A stretch of 64,000 nt of DNA from assembly GCA_002778195.1 (NCBI GenBank), contig PCDI01000002.1, forward strand, positions 3,609,234-3,673,233. The letters run 5' to 3'. Of this stretch, positions 61,898-64,000 are shown in pieces. This stretch comes from Raffaelea ambrosiae. Its lineage: Eukaryota > Ascomycota > Sordariomycetes > Ophiostomatales > Ophiostomataceae. Made by a program: the position numbers and the translations under genes. Numbering within the stretch: position 1 is the first letter of the stretch; every line of letters starts with the position of its first letter. The notes beneath the pieces were generated by a model. It searched no databases. It had not been told where the DNA came from and was given only the letters and a program-made list of their open reading frames with translations.

Positions 61898-63680
61898 CAT
61901 GTGCGTTGCGTTCTGGAGACGTCGTTTGAATCCGAATTTCGGTGGGCTTAGGTCAGTCTCACTTTTAATAACATGGATTGAATGGGCAATACGCTCCGTA
62001 AACTCTGTTGTACCACCTGAGCCGCACCCTTGGGACCCGGCTGGCTTCAGCCGCCTTTCGATGCCCTGGTAATCCTTCTGTTTGGTCGCTCAAGGCCAAC
62101 ATCCCGTGTGGAGAGAGGCCTTGTGACTTCTCATTTCCATAAACTAGAGTGCTGACAATGTGTGCAAGCAACATCTGCGTCGCTGTTGTAGTGCATTGTA
62201 AACAAACCCGGGTTGCTGGAAGAGGGTAAGATATTTGTCAAATAAATCTTGCATGCCTTGTTCTCATTGTCTCGGTCTTCGTGCACAAGAGTGAATCATG
62301 CCAACCAAACACACCACCAGAAAGTGTTCTCCCTGCGTAGGGCTGAGTCGGCAGATTCTAAGAAGGTTGGACCAGAAATGCTGGGCGCAGCATTCCCAAT
62401 ATGGATGTGCATCAATCGTGCGGATGAAACGTTCCTCGGAGCCTGGCAGGGCTGAACAGGCCATGTTCAGAAGTCACACCAGTTAGGAAATACTTGTGGA
62501 ACAGGGAACTGTCTCTGAAGAGTTCTAATTATACAAGTGAGACGAGACTGGTGCTCTTATTAATGGGGAACCAGTGTGAATCTCAGCGAAGACTTTCAGT
62601 GGCAGATCTGCTAAAATACAGCGGGCCAACGCCGCCTGTTTGGGGTAGCCCCGAAAAAAAATCTTGTAATACTGGATGCTTCGGGGTGTTTTCACCACCG
62701 TAACAACGCCTGTGATATACTACAGTCCGAGATGTTGCTCCAGAACCAGACCAGAGTGATGTCTCACTCTCACGACCATTGGGTTTCTGTCATTGATAGC
62801 TTCTTAGGAGTAGACAATGGCTTTCCTCTACACGAGCTACCAACGGATTAGCCTTTCTCCGTCGCCGGTACTCGGTCGTTTGCGGGCCCACCTACAGTGC
62901 GAAAAGAATATTCGGCCCCGCCAGCCCGAAATCGGGAAGGCGCCATGAATACGGCAGCAAGCCGAGATAATGCGCAGGTTTTTTTTCCCCTGGCCGGCGG
63001 TACGAGCACTTGGCCAGGTGGCCAGGTCTCTGTGGAGAAATGACAATGGATCAGTCATACGGCAAAAGCCAAGGAAAGGAGAAAAAAAAACCGATTTCGT
63101 CAAGAAAACACAAACAAGGAACCCCCAGAACGGTTCCCAAAAATAATATCCCAGAACCAAGGACAAGCCCGCAAAATCATATGACGCCCGCCTTTCCAAG
63201 GCCGAAAACGTAATCCCCAACGCACCGAGCCGGGAAGGGAAGGAGGCCAGGTCACACCGCACACGCAGAACCAGACAACAACTAGTCAGATAACCAAACA
63301 CACCGACCAACCCGTCCACGCATGCACGCACACGCACTCGCACTCGCACTCAGCCATTCCCGATCGAAACCGGTCTTATCAGACAACGTGCCTCAGAAGT
63401 CGCCGACCACCGCCCCGCCCTTGCCCTCCATTTGGCCCAGAAAAGAGAACGCGTGTTCCTGATTTCCGTCCCCTCCCTTGCCGCCCTTGTTTGGCCTTTG
63501 TCGTTCTCGTCTCCGTATAACCGTCGGTGTCGACAGGGCACAATCCCCTCTTTCCATATCCTTCACACCGCATCCTTCCCAACATAGCATCATCGCACTG
63601 CCATCATCCTTTCCATTGACTTCCCATTAGCCTTTATCGTCATAGCCAAAAGCATCAATCAACATCAGTGAACCAACACT

Positions 63681-64000
63681 ATGGCTGTTAGCGTCCTCAT
63701 GCCCTTGTCGAGCGATCTGTCGGCGTCGTCGTCGTCACCGCACGTTGCCGGCTGCAATGGAGAAGTCCCTCGGTTTGAGCGACTTGTCCAAGCGTTGAAG
63801 CAGGCTCTGGGGCCCTCATCGGGATTGACTTCAGACGACGTCGACGTGAACTATCTGATGCGTTTGATGGAAGAGTATGATGGCAAGAAAGATGACGGGT
63901 GGATGAAGTACAACTTTGGCGATGCCAGCCGTGGCTACACCCGCAACCTTGTTGACGAGGGTAACGGCAAGAGCAACCTGGTAGGCAGCACTCTTTTCTC
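63681..64000 (+). CDS. Cysteine dioxygenase type I, 5' part
   Basis: Non-haem iron enzyme that oxidises cysteine to cysteine sulfinate, the entry to sulfite and taurine formation. Exon 1 is 63681-63980 (100 codons, phase 0), ended by a GTAGGC donor; the rest lies beyond the window. Residues include RFERLVQALKQALGPSSGLT, DVNYLMRLMEEYDG and WMKYNFGDASRGYTRNLVDE, then GNGKSNL, the fungal cysteine dioxygenase N-terminal region. The cupin His ligands (expected in a PIHDH-like motif about 20 residues further on) are not visible. The first ATG follows a pyrimidine-rich leader (AACACTATGGCT). Divergent to the sulfite pump. Family assignment rests on this N-terminal half only. Confidence 0.85.
   Translation, partial: MAVSVLMPLSSDLSASSSSPHVAGCNGEVPRFERLVQALKQALGPSSGLTSDDVDVNYLMRLMEEYDGKKDDGWMKYNFGDASRGYTRNLVDEGNGKSNLVGSTLF

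Larger units (their letters stand above)
61078..63680. other. Shared 2.6-kb divergent region, SSU1 / cysteine dioxygenase
   Basis: No gene was supported. It holds a TATA candidate on the SSU1 side, a GTTTTT repeat (61831-61897) and a C/T-rich stretch upstream of the cysteine dioxygenase ATG (63340-63680). Long intergenic spacing compared with the neighbouring housekeeping block suggests dense regulation. Confidence 0.6.

Overview
The window is nuclear DNA of a filamentous ascomycete (Pezizomycotina). A member of the Sordariomycetes is likely, but that rank is an inference. The basis is short spliceosomal introns (about 50-250 bp, GTAAGT/GTGAGT/GTACGT donors, YAG acceptors, a clear GCTAAC branch site in TYW1), a GC-rich coding strand with strong GC3 bias, fungus-only families (DUF3112 membrane proteins, Egh16-like/GAS secreted proteins, GH28 rhamnogalacturonase, an SH3 membrane protein), and pyrimidine-rich leaders. 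No bacterial operons, rRNA, tRNA or CRISPR were seen.

Layout. 1-471 (-): 5' end of calcineurin A. 2037-4163 (-): mitochondrial-type trimethyllysine dioxygenase (carnitine synthesis), nine exons. 4939-8934 (-): very large secreted subtilase with a C-terminal extension. 10082-11484 (-): secreted rhamnogalacturonase. 12385-12750 (-): frameshifted ankyrin relic. 14032-15157 (-): Egh16-like secreted protein. 15.2-19.7 kb: gene-poor, repeat-bearing DNA. 19764-22733 (+): Cys-rich single-pass membrane protein with a long disordered tail. 23538-25726 (-): PhoD-type phosphatase with membrane segments. 26532-32084 (-): VPS15. 33418-35382 (-): SH3 membrane protein. 35.4-45.9 kb: a second gene-poor block holding one G-domain P-loop protein (about 42.3-43.8 kb). 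45899-47289 (+): DUF3112 multi-pass protein. 48009-49436 (-): PP2A catalytic subunit. 50841-53247 (-): EXO84. 54364-55149 (+): TOM20. 56189-58764 (-): TYW1. 59316-61077 (-): SSU1-like sulfite efflux pump. 63681 to the end (+): cysteine dioxygenase, cut by the window edge.

Functional reading. The right end (48-59 kb) is a dense block of conserved eukaryotic housekeeping genes: PP2A, exocytosis, mitochondrial import and tRNA wybutosine synthesis. The left-centre (4.9-15.2 kb) carries secreted hydrolases and a secreted host-interaction-type protein and looks like accessory DNA. The most interesting arrangement is at the far right. A sulfite efflux pump and a cysteine dioxygenase stand head-to-head across 2.6 kb. 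Cysteine dioxygenase starts the oxidation of cysteine that yields sulfite, and SSU1 exports it. This pair is known to drive sulfitolysis of keratin in dermatophytes and sulfite tolerance in other fungi; here it appears as a candidate co-regulated two-gene unit.

Exon structures were built by hand. All introns described keep the reading frame and restore family motifs, except the 3' end of the G-domain gene, which is uncertain.
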